Assembly (NCBI GenBank): GCA_029204225.1 | Contig: CM055093.1 | Location: 27,067,566 to 27,131,565 of the forward strand | Direction: 5' to 3' | Length of the DNA: 64,000 nucleotides | Source: Diphasiastrum complanatum | Taxonomy: Eukaryota > Streptophyta > Lycopodiopsida > Lycopodiales > Lycopodiaceae | Shown: in pieces, positions 26,995-40,322 of the stretch | Numbering within the stretch: the stretch's first letter is position 1 | Layout: every line of letters starts with the position of its first letter | Program-made: the position numbers and the translations under genes | The notes under the pieces: model-generated | Told to the model about the DNA's origin: nothing | Database searches by the model: none | Seen by the model: the letters and a program-made list of their open reading frames with translations, nothing else

Positions 26995-28268
26995 CTAACT
27001 AGAGGCATAAAAACAATGACTCAATTTGTACAAGTATCCGTGCCTCTTTTCGAGTGCTAGGACCTTGCCTGTCCTATCAACTACTTTACATTGATCACAT
27101 TCAAAATCAACTCTGTGTCCTAGATCTGTGATTCTGCCTACAAAGAGCAGATTCGTAGATAAATTTGATACATAAAGGACTTTAGAGAGTAGCCTAGACT
27201 GATCATTAGCAAAGTTTGATATTATAGTGCCTTCACCTTTAATAGCTTGTGTGCTATTGTCACCAAGGTGGACATATTTCTGGGTACTGTAAGGCGTATA
27301 GGACTCGAAACAGCCAATGAGGCTAGTCATATGTTGAGTGGCTCCGGAATCCAGGAACCAAGAACTGTCGCCAGATGCTCCTTGATGGCTGGTCATGAAG
27401 GCATCATGATCCGCTTCTTGAATAGGCTGTGGAGCTTCTACAGCTGCATTTGCCACTTGATTCGACTGCCCTTGTTGTTATTCTTTGCTTGAAGTATTCG
27501 GCAGTCTTGTATTTCACGGTTGTTTCGTTTGTAGTATCTATAGAACAATTTTTTCTTTGTTTGCGGATTCGATTGTTCCTTATGCTGAGCTGGTTTCTAG
27601 TCTGGCTTTGATTGCTTTGGGCCTTTCTTCTTCTTCTACTTTGTCGTGCTCTTGTTGGTGTACAAGGCATGAGAATCAGCTGAGGAACTTGAGACTTCGT
27701 TCCTCCACGTGTCTTCCTGCAACAACATAGTAATGACTCTCGAAAGAGTCAATTCTGGATGAGTCGTGATGATCATCACCCAACTATCGTAAGAGCTTGG
27801 CAAGCTTGTAAGCAATTGCATCACTGCGTCTTGATCGTCAATCACAGATCTGACAATGGCCATTTGTCTTAGTGGGTTCTTGAATTGATTAATGTGATTC
27901 TTCAGAGAATCACCATTCGTCTTCTTGAGGGAGTAGAATTTCTTCCTGAGATGTAGCTTGGAAGCTGTATCTCGCACTTAATATAGTGTGCTCAAGATGT
28001 CCCAGACTTCTTTCAATGTCTGAGCCTCAGATACATGGCCGATCTGGGTATCCGTGATGTTGAGGATGATCAACGTGAAAGCCTTTCCATCCTTCAACTT
28101 CCACCTGGCAATTGCTGCGTCGTCTGCATCGGGTTTCCCTTCCGCACCTGTAAAAACATCATACAATTCCTTAGCCTTTAGTATAGTTTTCATCTTAAAT
28201 TTCCACAAATGGTAATTGGCTCCATCAAACTTGTCCATGATAGGACTGGCTTTTCCTTGGGAATCCAT
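26995..28268 (-). pseudogene. Nested copia: gag and protease
   Basis: Gag starts at 28,268 (MDSQGKASPIMDKFDGANYH, then LWKFKMKTIL) and continues after an in-frame stop near 27,978 with FYSLKKTNGDSLKNHINQF and LLTSLPSSYDSWVMII. A frameshifted Lys-rich, zinc-knuckle-like remnant follows near 27,600. The protease frame (27,456-26,995) has the catalytic triad in SWFLDSGATQHMT and the pre-integrase start LEKRHGYLYKL. It then joins directly to late RT, so the integrase core is deleted. Confidence 0.9.
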
Positions 28269-28423
28269 GTGGAGGAAATAGTCTAAGTGATAGGAGAAAC
28301 TATCAGTGACTTAAGTATGAAAATATGATGCTGAAATATAGAACAAGAAAACAATCACTCTGTCAGCTAGTAGAGTCTTGTACTGTGGAAGCTTATCAAG
28401 CTATGAAAATAGCTCTGATACCA

Positions 28424-29438
28424 TGTTGGAGAGAGAGGGAGAGTTGAACGAGAGTTGAGAAAGGTGCCGTATAAAAAAAAAATTAGCTCAGAGAGGTAAG
28501 ATGAACACGAACGAGACACGAAACACGAACAAGAAACGAACTCGAACAAAAATTGTTTGTGCGCAGTGGAACGAGCTATGCAACTCTCTCCGAAGGCATG
28601 ACTACGCCTATTAGAATGAATAGAACATTAGTGATGGAAATCACTGTCGTTCTTGATTACATAGCCAAACATTAATAAACGAAGTGCCAGAAGAATAATT
28701 TGTCACAAATAGCAAGACAATTTATTGTCGCGAATGATTCGCGACAATAAAAAATGCTTGACTGATAATCAGTCGTGAATTATTGGAGAAAGACAAGACT
28801 AAATGTTAGTTGTCTATTACCAAAATGAGAAACTAGAAAGATCAGACAGAATGAATAATAAGCAGAGCAATATTAACACAAATATGAACACAGAACAAAG
28901 AACTGTATCAGATTAAATATATCAAGTATACATGTCAATAATGTGGTAGAGCACAAGACAGTAGCGGTCGAAACCGCGTGCCCTACAAAGCTTATTCAAA
29001 CTGTAAAAAAGAATGAGACCTTATTGTTGACAAATTAAAAAATCATTACACAGAGCATCTACTTTTTTCTATCTCTGATAAGCTTCTCTTCTTCATTCTC
29101 TCTCGCTTACTAACTTCTTCACTTGTTTATCTTCGTTAATGAATACGCAAATGGTATTCAATATATACATAATGTTACAGGTGTGCAGATGAAGAAAGTA
29201 TAGGGTGGATGTGTTGTCTGTAGGAGATCGTGGGTGGCTGCAGTCGTTGTCTAGTCTGTTAGCATAGCTACGTGGGCGTGAAGAGGGTGTGATGTCAGCC
29301 TTTGCTTTTCGTCTTTTCATCACTTATGAGATTTTGCATGTTAATATGCAGACTGCGCGACAACGCGAGTAAATATGCAGCATGAATGGAGGCAGATTAA
29401 AAATGGGATTTAGGTGACTAGGAAAAATAAATTTAACA
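28424..29438 (-). repeat. 5' LTR of the nested copia
   Basis: TGTTGGAGAGAG to AATTTAACA, about 1,015 bp. The adjacent GCTCTGATACCA at 28,412-28,423 is the primer-binding site, setting minus-strand orientation. Confidence 0.92.
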
Positions 29439-29439
29439 A

Positions 29440-30300
29440 TGTGCATGCCAGTCCATAAGTTGGACAAGAGATTTACAACGAAATAAACGTTGCAATTGTG
29501 GAATTACTAGAAAATGTCATAACACTTTGCACAAAATGGTTGCCCCTTGCAAATCATCTCTATATCGAGGAGTATCACAAATGGGACATTTCTTGAGTGA
29601 TTCGTACCTTTCTCGATATAAAATACAATCTTTTGGACATGCATGATATTGCTTGTAGTCCATCTCGATGTTAGACAACATCTTTCGTGCCTCATCTCTT
29701 GTCTCAAGCATGACATTCCCTTCTAGGAGAATTTTGTTTTTCAATAATCTGTACATGACAAAAGAAGTCATTGTAAAAAAATTATCACTCAATGTCCAAA
29801 TTGTAAATTTTGTTTCAAAGCAAAAATGACAAGTAAATGAATTTTTTTTTACTCAAATAATGATGTGAGGCTTTGGTCACTCCATCTATATTTGGCTTGA
29901 AGATTTATTAGAAGTAGAGAAGTCGCCAAATAAGATGTCTTTGCTCCAGGATACAATGCGGTCTTTGATTCTTCTTGCAATTTCTTTTCTTCTCAAGACA
30001 AAAGTGCCTCCTCATCTTGTTCATTGTGTCTAGCTGCACTATTGTTCTTGTACATTTCATCCAACATATCTCCCATGACTTCAAATTCATCATTCATTGG
30101 AAGCTCTTTTTCATCGTTGGAACTTGTTTGCGAAGAAGTAGATCTAGATGAGCTAGATTCAGATGCATTAGTCTCTTGATTAATGCGCTCATCAATTTTC
30201 ATCATCTCTTTTAAGCCTTGATGTAGATGACGAGATGATTGCTTTATATGAGGACCATTGTATTGCATTCGTCGTCTACGTCGACCATTATGAGGATTAT
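29440..30300 (-). pseudogene. CACTA-1 TNP2 transposase, N-terminal part
   Basis: Exon pieces on the minus strand read EVMGDMLDEMYKNN (about 30,090) with a Ser-rich lead-in, then LLKNKILLEGNVMLETRDEA, then YHACPKDCILYRERYESLKK and CPICDTPRYRDD (29,750-29,560). The conserved IHACPNDCILYR and CPxCxxxRY block is clear. It ends VIPQLQRLFRCKSLVQLMDW at the copia insertion (29,439). Frameshifts are present. Confidence 0.85.
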
Positions 30301-32027
<1,727 letters not shown>

Positions 32028-33134
32028 TAAAGTGGGAGACAATCTAGGAGAAGAGCTCGTGAGGAGCCCGAAGAATATAATGAAGAGTGGTTTGAGAATC
32101 TATCTCCTCAACAAAGCGATAGAATAAAAAATCTTGTGTTATCTTCTTCGGATGAATCATCCGAGAGAAGAGCTTCCGAAGATGACCCTTCCCAAGAATC
32201 ATGTAGTGTGTATTATGATCTTAATCCACGTGGTGGAGTTATAAAAGATATGTGTGGCAATTTAGTTCATGCCCGTTTGCATGATTTAGTTGCTTCATAT
32301 TTTGGTAAAGATTACATGATCGATTGGTCCTCCCAATCGCTTGAAGACAAAAATAAAATAATAGGGACTTTATATTCTAAATTCCCTCAATCCAATGCTT
32401 TTAGTAGGACTTGGGCCTTGAATACAATGTGCCTTTGGATTCAAAACAAAAGGCAATTGATGAGAAGAACTGTGAGGAATCCCAAGAATCCCACGAAGCC
32501 TGGATGGTGTTCCAAAAGGGATTGGAGGAGGGTGAAAGGTGAATTGATGCAAAACAATCTCCAAAAGTATGAACAACAACGTAGGGCCACCGCCAAGAAG
32601 CTCTTAAAACATGGCTAAAGTCACTTGGGATCGGGAGGAAGGGGCAATCTAGAGGCCCAATTCGTAAGTGCAATATTTTTTAGTATGATTCTATTTTTGT
32701 AGTGAGATTGTTAATGTTTTTTTATTGCTAAACTACATTGTATTGCTAAACTATGTTTTTTATTGAATGTAGCTTAGTGATTTTGGAAGACACATGACTA
32801 CCGCAGAGTACAAACAAGGTTACGATCATGGATATGTTGGCCTTAAGACTTTTATGGAATCCCATGGATTGTTTCCAATCGTAAATTCTTAACCTTTATT
32901 GTTTTGTGATTATTTACTTTGTGGTTTACAAGTAAGTTTAATCTCAATTTAATTAAATCTTTGATTCTATTTTGTAGAGAGGCTCTACAACTTTCAAGAG
33001 TTCGTGATGTGTAAGAAAATGTGAAAAATGTGGAAGAGAACGTGAATGCGAGCGATAGGGAGTTTGAAGATGTGGACACCAACGTACACCTACAAGATGA
33101 AGGAGACGATGAGGGAGGAAGTGATGATGAGTAG
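32028..33134 (+). CDS. CACTA-1 ORF1 (TNPA/Transposase_24-like), spliced
   Basis: The plus strand is open from about 32,028 to 32,618: REEPEEYNEEWFENLSPQQS, then DESSERRASEDDPSQESCSV, then RNPKNPTKPGWCSKRDWRRV and LQKYEQQRRATAKKLLKHG. A frame change near 32,615 continues as SHLGSGGRGNLEAQF, ending at GTAAGT. A second exon after TGTAG reads MTTAEYKQGYDHGYVGLKTF (32,795-32,890). A third ends in an acidic tail (QDEGDDEGGSDDE, stop at 33,134). The HLGSGG, T-x-EYK-x-x-Y and acidic-tail order is shared with CACTA-2 ORF1, so this is the element's second protein, thought to bind subterminal repeats. No clear ATG marks the start. One frame change and one in-frame stop near 33,010 suggest decay. Confidence 0.65.
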
Positions 33135-33289
33135 AGATTTTTAGATTAAATGTAAGGCCTTGTAGAAGGCAATGTAGGAAGAAAGAATTCATTATCTCAT
33201 CAATGTACTTTTTTTTAAATCAATCAATATAATGTTTTGGCATCACATTATTCTTGCAAAATTTTTGAATGCATATATTTTTATTTCAT

Positions 33290-33440
33290 GAATGCGAATG
33301 TATAGTCTATTGAATGCACATCTATTGACTGCAAATGTATCTATTGATGTATTCAATGCAATGTATAGTCTATTTAATGCACATCTATACAATGCAAATG
33401 TATCTATTGATGAATTCAATGCAATGTATCTATTAGCACA
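33290..33440. repeat. ~60-bp tandem repeats near CACTA-1 right side
   Basis: Two and a bit copies of a unit containing AATGCACATCTAT, GCAAATGTATCTATTGATG and AATGCAATGTATAGTCTATT. They lie just after ORF1, where CACTA subterminal repeats are expected. Confidence 0.65.
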
Positions 33441-33842
33441 TGATTTGCATGCTAGAATGCACAATAGAAAGTAATGGAAAGCACAATGGAAAGTAATGGA
33501 AACCACAATATAATGCATCAATAGATAACACATTAAGTTATCAACTAAGTATCAAATGAATCAAAATAAATGTAAATTTACCTTTACTATTGTATCTCCA
33601 TTGTTTTGCAATCTTTGCTTTTCCTTTTGCATGAACTTGATCTTTAAATCCTTTGCAATGAAAGCTCTTTTTTCATTTTTCATATCCAAACCTACATCAC
33701 AAACAAAAGAGATCTTAAAACTTATGATCACAAAACACATACTATTAACATCCATCAACGAACTAAAAATCTTAAACACTATCAATCTTCTCACTCACAT
33801 TCATCATCATCTCATTCTCACTCCCATCTATACTCTCTTTTT

Positions 33843-34305
33843 CTAAGAGAGTTTGTATCCCCGTTTCTCAAGATAAGCCTCTTCTTGAAAAACTCTGCTC
33901 TCCGCAATGAAATCTGGTTTAGTAATTGGCATACTGCCATCCATAGGCAATCCTAAGGCATGACAGTAAAACCCCTCTGTGATAACAATCTCTTGATTGC
34001 GGACAGTTGTGGAAATATGTCCTTCTTTTGTTTCGTCCAAATTTCGGATCAGCTCATAACATAAATCGGTAAGAATTACTGATGGATTGAATTGAAGAAG
34101 ACCTTCAATTTGCGCTCGAACAGCTAGTGGTTGTAATACTAGTATCACTGGCTTTGGGTGTGTTTTGAATACAATCGCCATAGTGTTTGCAGATGTAAAC
34201 GAGTGATGGCAGGCAAGAGCTTGATCGCAACAATTCGCAATTCGGAGAGCAATAGTGATGGAAAGTGGTAGCGACAACAACTGAAGTGTTTGAGGTTCTA
34301 GGCAT
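33843..34305 (-). CDS. Unrecognised ORF
   Basis: A minus frame of about 145 codons. It includes FNPSVILTDLCYELIRNLDE, then EIVITEGFYCHALGLPMDGS and ITKPDFIAESRVFQEEAYLE. The composition is protein-like and the frame is open, but I cannot assign a family. An overlapping frame (34,305-34,105) may supply its N-terminus through a frameshift. It lies between CACTA-1 and a gypsy element, so a transposon origin is likely. Weak confidence that it is expressed. Confidence 0.35.
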
Positions 34306-34771
34306 ATTGATGGTATTTCGACGGATTAGACTAATATTAAATGGAAGCGTGCCCTTCGTTTTGAAGGTATATACTCAATAATAAAGTGTCTAGTCCTAAA
34401 AACAATAATAAATAAATAAATAAATAAACAAAATACACGAATGCTTCGCTTGGTAAATCAAAACGAAAATTATTATGCAAAAAATACGAAGGTGTCGAAA
34501 GGTAGAAAATCCCGAAAAATGTGAAGGTAAGTGTCGCAATTTCCATATTTCTAAAATGGTAAATTTCAATGTAGTGTCGGGTTTTTTACAAAGTATAAAA
34601 TGTAGCGAAGGTCTTGGGTTTTTTGCAATACAAACAATACAACATGCTTCGGCATTTTTGCTAAAATGTAAACTAGTTTCGACATTTTCGCTGATACTTT
34701 GGTAAAAACAAAAAAACAAAAAAAATAATTGGACAAAAAATGACGGCCTTAAAAAATTGATGTATCGAACA
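34306..34771. other. Probable 3' region of the gypsy element; no gene
   Basis: AT-rich sequence following the integrase stop. It has no convincing coding frame. A TAAA-repeat tract lies near 34,410. LTR borders were not found. Confidence 0.4.
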
Positions 34772-37475
34772 TTAGTCATAGTAGCGCTTTACCCTTGAAC
34801 CATTTACTCGAGTGTCAAGTAAATGTCCTTGGAGATCAGCTAACTGAAGTGATCCATTATTAAAAACTTCTATAACTTTATACGGTCCCATCCATCTGGT
34901 ATGTAATTTTTTAAAAAATAACATGTGTCTGTTATCATACAGAAGTACATAGTCCCCTTGTTTAATTTTTATTTTCTTGATGGATTGATCAAAAATTTCT
35001 TTTCTTTTATTCTGAACTCGTTCAGTCTCGATTAATGAAAGACGACGATCCTCTTCCAGTTGCGTCAAAGAAATCATCCGCTCCCAGAGACTATCGTGTT
35101 CATCCATTCGTTCTTTATTACTAATGTGAAACGTCGGAACTTCGAATTCTATCGGTAGTATGGAATGCATTCTATACACAAGATAGTATGGAGTCTGCCT
35201 AGTTGTAATCTTTTCAGCAGTTCTATATGCCCATAAGACAGATGGTAACTTCTAATCCCAATCAGAAGAATGTGTTTCCATTACTTTATTCAAAATTTTA
35301 CATAGAATTCCATTTGTCCGTTCCGTAAGCCCATTTGCTTTTGGATTATATGGAGTGGTTTGACGATGTGTAATAGAAAAATATGACAACATGACTTCTA
35401 TGGTCTGATTAAGGAAATGGGTTCCCCTATCACTAACGAGTTTTAAGGGACAACCATATCGCGTGATAATGTTTTGGAATAAAGACTTTGCTAAAGTCTT
35501 AGCATCGTTCTTAATTGTGGCTTCGGCCTCTACCATCTTGGTAGCATAGTCCGTGGCAACGAGTATGTAACGACGACGAGTTTTACGCGTGATCGGTTTA
35601 ATAGGCCTTACAAAATCTCTCCCCCACTTCTCAAAGGGTGCTAAGAGAATAATTGGAGTAAGAAGCCAATGTGTTGCGAAGCTGGGTTTCCCCATCCTCT
35701 GACATGCATCACATTTTTTAATGAATAATTTAACATCTCTATAGACGGTAGCCCACCAATATTTAGCATTGAAAATTTTTTTTTGCAGTGTTTTTAAGAG
35801 CATAGTGATCTCCCGAATCTTCCTCATGTAATGCACTTATTACAACGGTTGTCTTGGTTGGTTCTAAACATCGGCGGAGACTATCGTCAGCTCCTAATTT
35901 ATACAATATACTATTTACAATCGTGTAAGGTCCTACCTTAGAAAGAAAAATAGTTTCTTGCTGTTTATTGAAATGTTCAGAATATATCTGGTCCTGTAAA
36001 AAATTAATAATGTCCCTATAAATTGATATTTCTGATTGAATACGCATTATATGTTCATTTGAAAATTCATAAAAAAATGGGTTCTAATTGATTTTTTGTT
36101 TGGAGGCGGGATATATAGTCGACATTTTGATGATCCTTGGCTCTTCTTAATTCTACTTCATAATTAAACTCATCTAATAATAATACCCATCTAGCTATTC
36201 TACCCGAAAGATCAAGTCTATTCACTAAATGTTTTAATGCGTAATGATCTACGTGAAAAACAAAAGGGTATCCTAAAAGATAATGTCTAAATTTCTTTAC
36301 TGAAGAAATCATCCCTAGTGCTTCTCGCTCTGTAGCAAAATAATTCTTTTCTGATGCAGCGAGTTGCCTCCCCGCATAGTAAATTGGATAATTTATATTT
36401 TGGTCATCTTTCTGACTAAGCACTACATCTATCACAAAAGATGATGTGTCTACATATACATGGAACTTTTTAGCCCAATTTGGAGGTCTAACCCCAGTGG
36501 CTTCTGCTAATGATTGTTTCAATTGATCAAAAGTTTGCTGCTGGTCCTGTGTCCAATGGTACTCAACATATTTTTTTAGTAAACTTATTAAATGAGTTAC
36601 TACTATGGCATAATCTTTAATTATCCTCCGATAATAACCTACACGTCCTAGAAAACCTCTAAGATCTCTTAAATTGGTTGGTTCTAATAATTCTAAAATC
36701 ATTTTTATTTTCGATGTCGGCTTGTATACCATCCTTCAAAATTTTATGCCCTAATAGGATGCCTTTCCTCATCCCAAAGTAACACTTAGCTAGATGCAAT
36801 CTAAGAGATGTCTTTTGACATCTTCTCAATGTTTTTTCTCTATGCATCTAAATGGTTTTTAGTTGATGAATAGACACAAAAGTCATCCATAAAAATTTCT
36901 AAAAACTTTCATTTTGAAAAATATTTGTCATCATACGTTGGAATGTGGCAGGTGCATTACAAAGACCAAAGGGCATTCGCGTATATGCGTACGTCCCCCA
37001 ATCAGTGGTGAAAGTAGTTTTGGATCTATCTTCCTCTTTTATAAAAACTTGGTTATAACCTGAGAATCCATCTAAAAAACTATAACGTTCATGTCCAGCT
37101 ACCTGGTCAAGAATGGTATCTATATACGACACATCTATCTAATTCGTTTTACTAATAAGGAGTACTTTGGATTCAATCTATATTGGCACTGCCTAACAAG
37201 TATTGTTCCCTGAATGAGATCTATTCTATGTTCACCCCATTTAACCGGTATACCTATTAAATCATCCATCGATCAAGCAAACACATTTTGGTATTTTTGA
37301 AGAAGCAATATATACTCTTCACATTCTTGGTCCGATTGGTGTCTATATAGATTCAAAGTCTTACCTTTATTAATTCCTATTTCTACATAATCTATTTTAT
37401 CTACCATCTCCTCGGTCAGACTTGTCAGAGAGACCAATGAATGTAGAGAACATAAAATTTATTTTGAGGCCATAA
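34772..37475 (-). mobile_element. Ty3/gypsy retrotransposon pol region
   Basis: Minus-strand pol in canonical order, broken by shifts. RT is at 37,132-36,899 (RYSFLDGFSGYNQVFI, then TRMPFGLCNAPATFQRMM), then FMDDF (about 36,890) and LHLAKCYFGMRKGILLGHKI. RNase H is at 36,732-36,067 (LRGFLGRVGYYRRIIKDYA, then HVYVDTSSFVIDVVLS and FVFHVDHYALKHLV). The zinc-binding linker is at about 35,900-35,690 (LHEEDSGDHYALK, then KKCDACQRMGKP). The integrase core follows (ILVATDYATKMVEAEA, LVSDRGTHFLNQ, YNPKANGLTERTNG). The integrase C-terminus is at 35,179-34,772 (DYVLLYDNRHMLFFKKLHTR, WMGPYKVIEVFNNGSLQLAD). The catalytic D-D-E and the YMDD equivalent (FMDD) are visible. Gag/protease and LTRs are not seen; the 5' side is cut near 37.48 kb. 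Confidence 0.93.
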
Positions 37476-37479
37476 ATGT

Positions 37480-38130
37480 CCCAGTCAAAGTGTATAGACA
37501 TGAGCTCTCTCATGTGTATAGACATGAGCTCTCTCATGTGCGCGATGACCAGACATGAGCTCTCTTATGCACGCGATGACCTGCTTACTACAAGCATTCT
37601 CAACTATGCGACCATCCATGTCTATGTCATATGAGGGCAAGATGTCAGTTGGTGGATATGTAGCCATGAGAGTGTCTACGGGAGTGGCCTTAGGCAAAGG
37701 AGAAGTCTTAAAAATGGGAGAGTATTGGGAGGGAGAGTGCAGGGGAGAGTCGAGATGGGAGAGTAATGGGAGGGAATAGAGAGGGGATGATAGCCAGCGA
37801 GAGTCTGGAGGAGAGACCAAATGGGTGGAGTGGCCTGGTAAGAGGGACCGACCTGACCCCATGGAGTATAGGAAGGATAAGTGAAGTCCAGGGCAGTGGG
37901 TCCAGAGGGAGGAAAAATATGAGGAGTGAAAGTAGGGGTGCCAGAATACTCAGGTGTGATAAATGCAGAAGTCGCAATATTATGTGCCCAGAGTGCTGCC
38001 TCCTGAGCAAGTGTCTCTCGAAGTAAGGAGCCTCTATGATGAGATGTGCTAGGATGACATGCTGGACTCATGACTACCTTAGACAGATCACTAGAATGGA
38101 GACATTGAGGTAGCTCCTCCTACACTCTGT
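37480..38130 (-). pseudogene. Fragment of a CACTA ORF1
   Basis: A minus-strand Pro/Ser-rich region that ends LPSYDIDMDGRIVENA, then CIRELMSGHR. The same order of Pro-rich segment followed by SYDIDAEKHIVED occurs in CACTA-2 ORF1 (47.2-46.8 kb), so this is a fragment of a related CACTA. A 24-bp unit GTGTATAGACATGAGCTCTC is tandemly repeated at 37,490-37,565. Frames are broken. Confidence 0.65.
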
Positions 38131-38394
38131 CTTGTCTCAAGAATGATGATTCAAACATTTCCATGATACTGCTATTGGATTTGATGATTCTTTCTAGATC
38201 AACCAGCAAGATCAAGTTAAAGCCGCACCAGACACCCTTAGGGTCGATCATGCTATTATATCTCCAAAGCAATTTGACGCCACAGTGTCAGAGGGTTTTG
38301 AAATCGAAGATACATTTGAAGAAGAAGAACTGGCCACACACCAGAGGCCAGTGAGCATGATTCCTACCAGAGCTGTTCTTGTTGCTCCTGCTAT
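38131..38394 (+). other. Short unidentified coding-like segment
   Basis: A plus frame reads KAAPDTLRVDHAIISPKQFD, then FEEEELATHQRPVSMIPTRA and ends with a stop at about 38,401. It abuts the truncated copia LTR at about 38,395. Family unknown. Confidence 0.3.
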
Positions 38395-38697
38395 TGCCAA
38401 ATAAACAAACATAGCAAATTTGACTAAACTAGTTGAAATATTTCACACTCCCTCTTCAACTAGTTTTAGCATAGACTTTGATAACACTCCAAGTGAAGTC
38501 CTATGCTTCATAAACAAGTCTTTTCCCAATGCTTTGGTAAAGATATCAGCCACACATTCCTTTGAAGAAACATGTTGAACCTCCACCTCCTTTGCCATGA
38601 GTTGCTCCCTCACAAAGTGATATGATTGGACTCTCTGAAAAAGCTAGTGAAGATCTTTGATCATCCTCTTGATCCATACCATCTCCTTGTTAGAAAT
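38395..38697 (-). pseudogene. Host copia RNase H end, PPT and 3' LTR stub
   Basis: The minus strand reads EMVWIKRMIKDLH, then YHFVREQLMAKEVEVQHVSS and ADIFTKALGKDLFMKH, the copia RNase H C-terminus. GAAGAGGGAGTG follows, then TGAAATATTTCAACTAG, matching the start of the 5' LTR (TGTGAAAGATTCAACTAG). The LTR is cut after about 50 bp. Confidence 0.85.
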
Positions 38698-40322
38698 CAA
38701 TGATAAAATTCATTGTTACACTTCTTAGTTACTATTCAAGATGCACTTTATTATTGACAGCTATTACTAGTTGTAACTAGCCGTAGGCTAGTCTAGTAGT
38801 CTACGCCTAAGTTTTCTCTCTCTATCAGGGTTCAGGACTTATGTACATTTCACATTCAGTATGAAGGTAGTGTGATTGAGTGATATTGCGTGTTCTTCTT
38901 CCGCCTCCCTACTTGGTGATTGCTTATGGCGAATGCTTGATGTTGCATATCTGATTCTTGGGTGCCTGATCAGTGGTTGTTTGGATCTCAAACAATGCGT
39001 CACTGTAAGAGAGTTACTCTCTCTTACAAATAGCTAGTATCGTATACTAACATTCTTGTCTAATCCCTTATATAGAGAATGGAAAGACAATTGATCTAAT
39101 CTCTAGTAATTAAAAGAACATCCCAACTCTAATTACTTCTAGTTAGTTGTCTTTGTCCATTATTGCTTTCCTAAATTCCGTTATTTGCATTATCTATTCA
39201 TGCTTTGGTACCCTATTATTACAGAATCATCAACAAATAGTGTCATGAATACAAAATTGTCACCATCTCTGATTGTATATATATTACAGTCAGATAGCAA
39301 GGCATGCATTTTGATTGACTTAAAATAAAAATCAATTCTATTGTGCCATGCTCTTGTAGCCTATTTCAATCCATAAATGTATTTTGTCAGTCTGCATACA
39401 AATTCTGGATGAGCTTCATCCACAAAACCTTCTGGTTGTGTCATATATATTTCTTCATCAATGTTCCTATATAGGAATGTTGCTTTGACATCAATCTGGT
39501 GAATTTCCAGATTGTACCTTGTAGCATAAGCTAAGAGTGTTCTTATGCTTGCCATTTTTACTGTGGGAGAAAAGGTTTCGAAATAATCGATCTCTTCCTT
39601 TCGTGAGAAACCTCTTGCCACTAATCTGGCTTTGTAACAGACCACTGCATCTGTTTCATTTGTTTTCATTTTGAAAACCCATTTGTTGCTTATAGCTTTT
39701 CTTCGAGCAGGTAACTTTGTGAGTTCTCATGCTCTGTTCCTTTCCATGGATTGTAGTTCTTCATGCATGGCTTGATGCCCTTGCTCACTTTCACTGGTCT
39801 GGTCCGCTTCCTGGAAAGTTTCTAGCTCTTCTGTGATCCCACAAAAGTTTGTATATACATGACTCATCTCAGCATTCTTAATCACCTTCAGTGAAAGTGT
39901 TCACGACCTCACTGGTCAAGTGACTGTCATTTGACGCCCTTCCACTTGTGCTAATTCTATAATTTTAGATTGTCTTGCTTGTACTTGAACTTGTACGTTC
40001 TGTCTCTGCCCCTCATCTGGTGGCAGTACTAGTCAAGCTGGAAAATTTGTAAATGTCTCCTCAGCTTCACTTGTGTCTATTCTGGCAAAATATGGGTACT
40101 GATGAAAATCAGCACCAAATTCTCGATCAGATCCCGAGAACTGTCCTTCATCAAACTTGACATCTCTACTGACAAGAATTTTCTTGGTCAGTGGATCATA
40201 CAACTTGTATACAGTTGTCTCAGACGGGTAGCCAATAAAGATGGCCTTGAAAGACTTTTCGTCCAATTTCTTTCTCTTTTGATATGTTGTGTGCATGTAG
40301 GCATCAACACATGATTTGGCTT
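38698..40322 (-). mobile_element. Truncated copia nested in the host copia
   Basis: The 3' LTR candidate begins TGTTAGAAATCAATG at 38,698 and runs to about 39,180. Next on the minus strand is RT (LVARGFSRKEEIDYFETFSP, IHQIDVKATFLY, then after a stop DGDNFVFMTLFVDDSVI, which contains the catalytic VDD). Upstream is the integrase C-terminus (RKKLDEKSFKAIFIGYPSET, ILVSRDVKFDEGQF) at 40,296-40,033. Gag, protease, the integrase core and the 5' LTR are absent. Stops and a frame break near 39,700 show decay. Its insertion coincides with loss of the host element's central RT. Confidence 0.82.

Larger units (their letters stand above)
24969..29438 (-). mobile_element. Complete-ended copia retrotransposon, internally deleted, inserted in TNP2
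   Basis: Two ~1.0-kb LTRs, TGTTGGAGAGAG...TTTAACA or CCAACA (24,969-25,971 and 28,424-29,438), flank 2.45 kb of internal sequence on the minus strand. The primer-binding site GCTCTGATACCA (reverse of TGGTATCAGAGC) abuts the right LTR at 28,412-28,423. A polypurine tract (CCCTCCCTCT on plus) abuts the left LTR. Flanking 5-mers GTGTG and ATGTG differ at one base and may be the target duplication. The interrupted TNP2 frame continues on both sides (MDWHAH | MRVPSDSPAW). Gag, protease and RNase H remain; integrase and most RT are deleted, so it could only move with help. Confidence 0.92.

Noticed and set aside
33556-33846. Plus ORF rich in Thr/Ile/Leu near the CACTA-1 right side
   Set aside because: Low-complexity AT-rich translation with no motif. 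The opposite strand has a weak Lys-rich frame, also unassigned.
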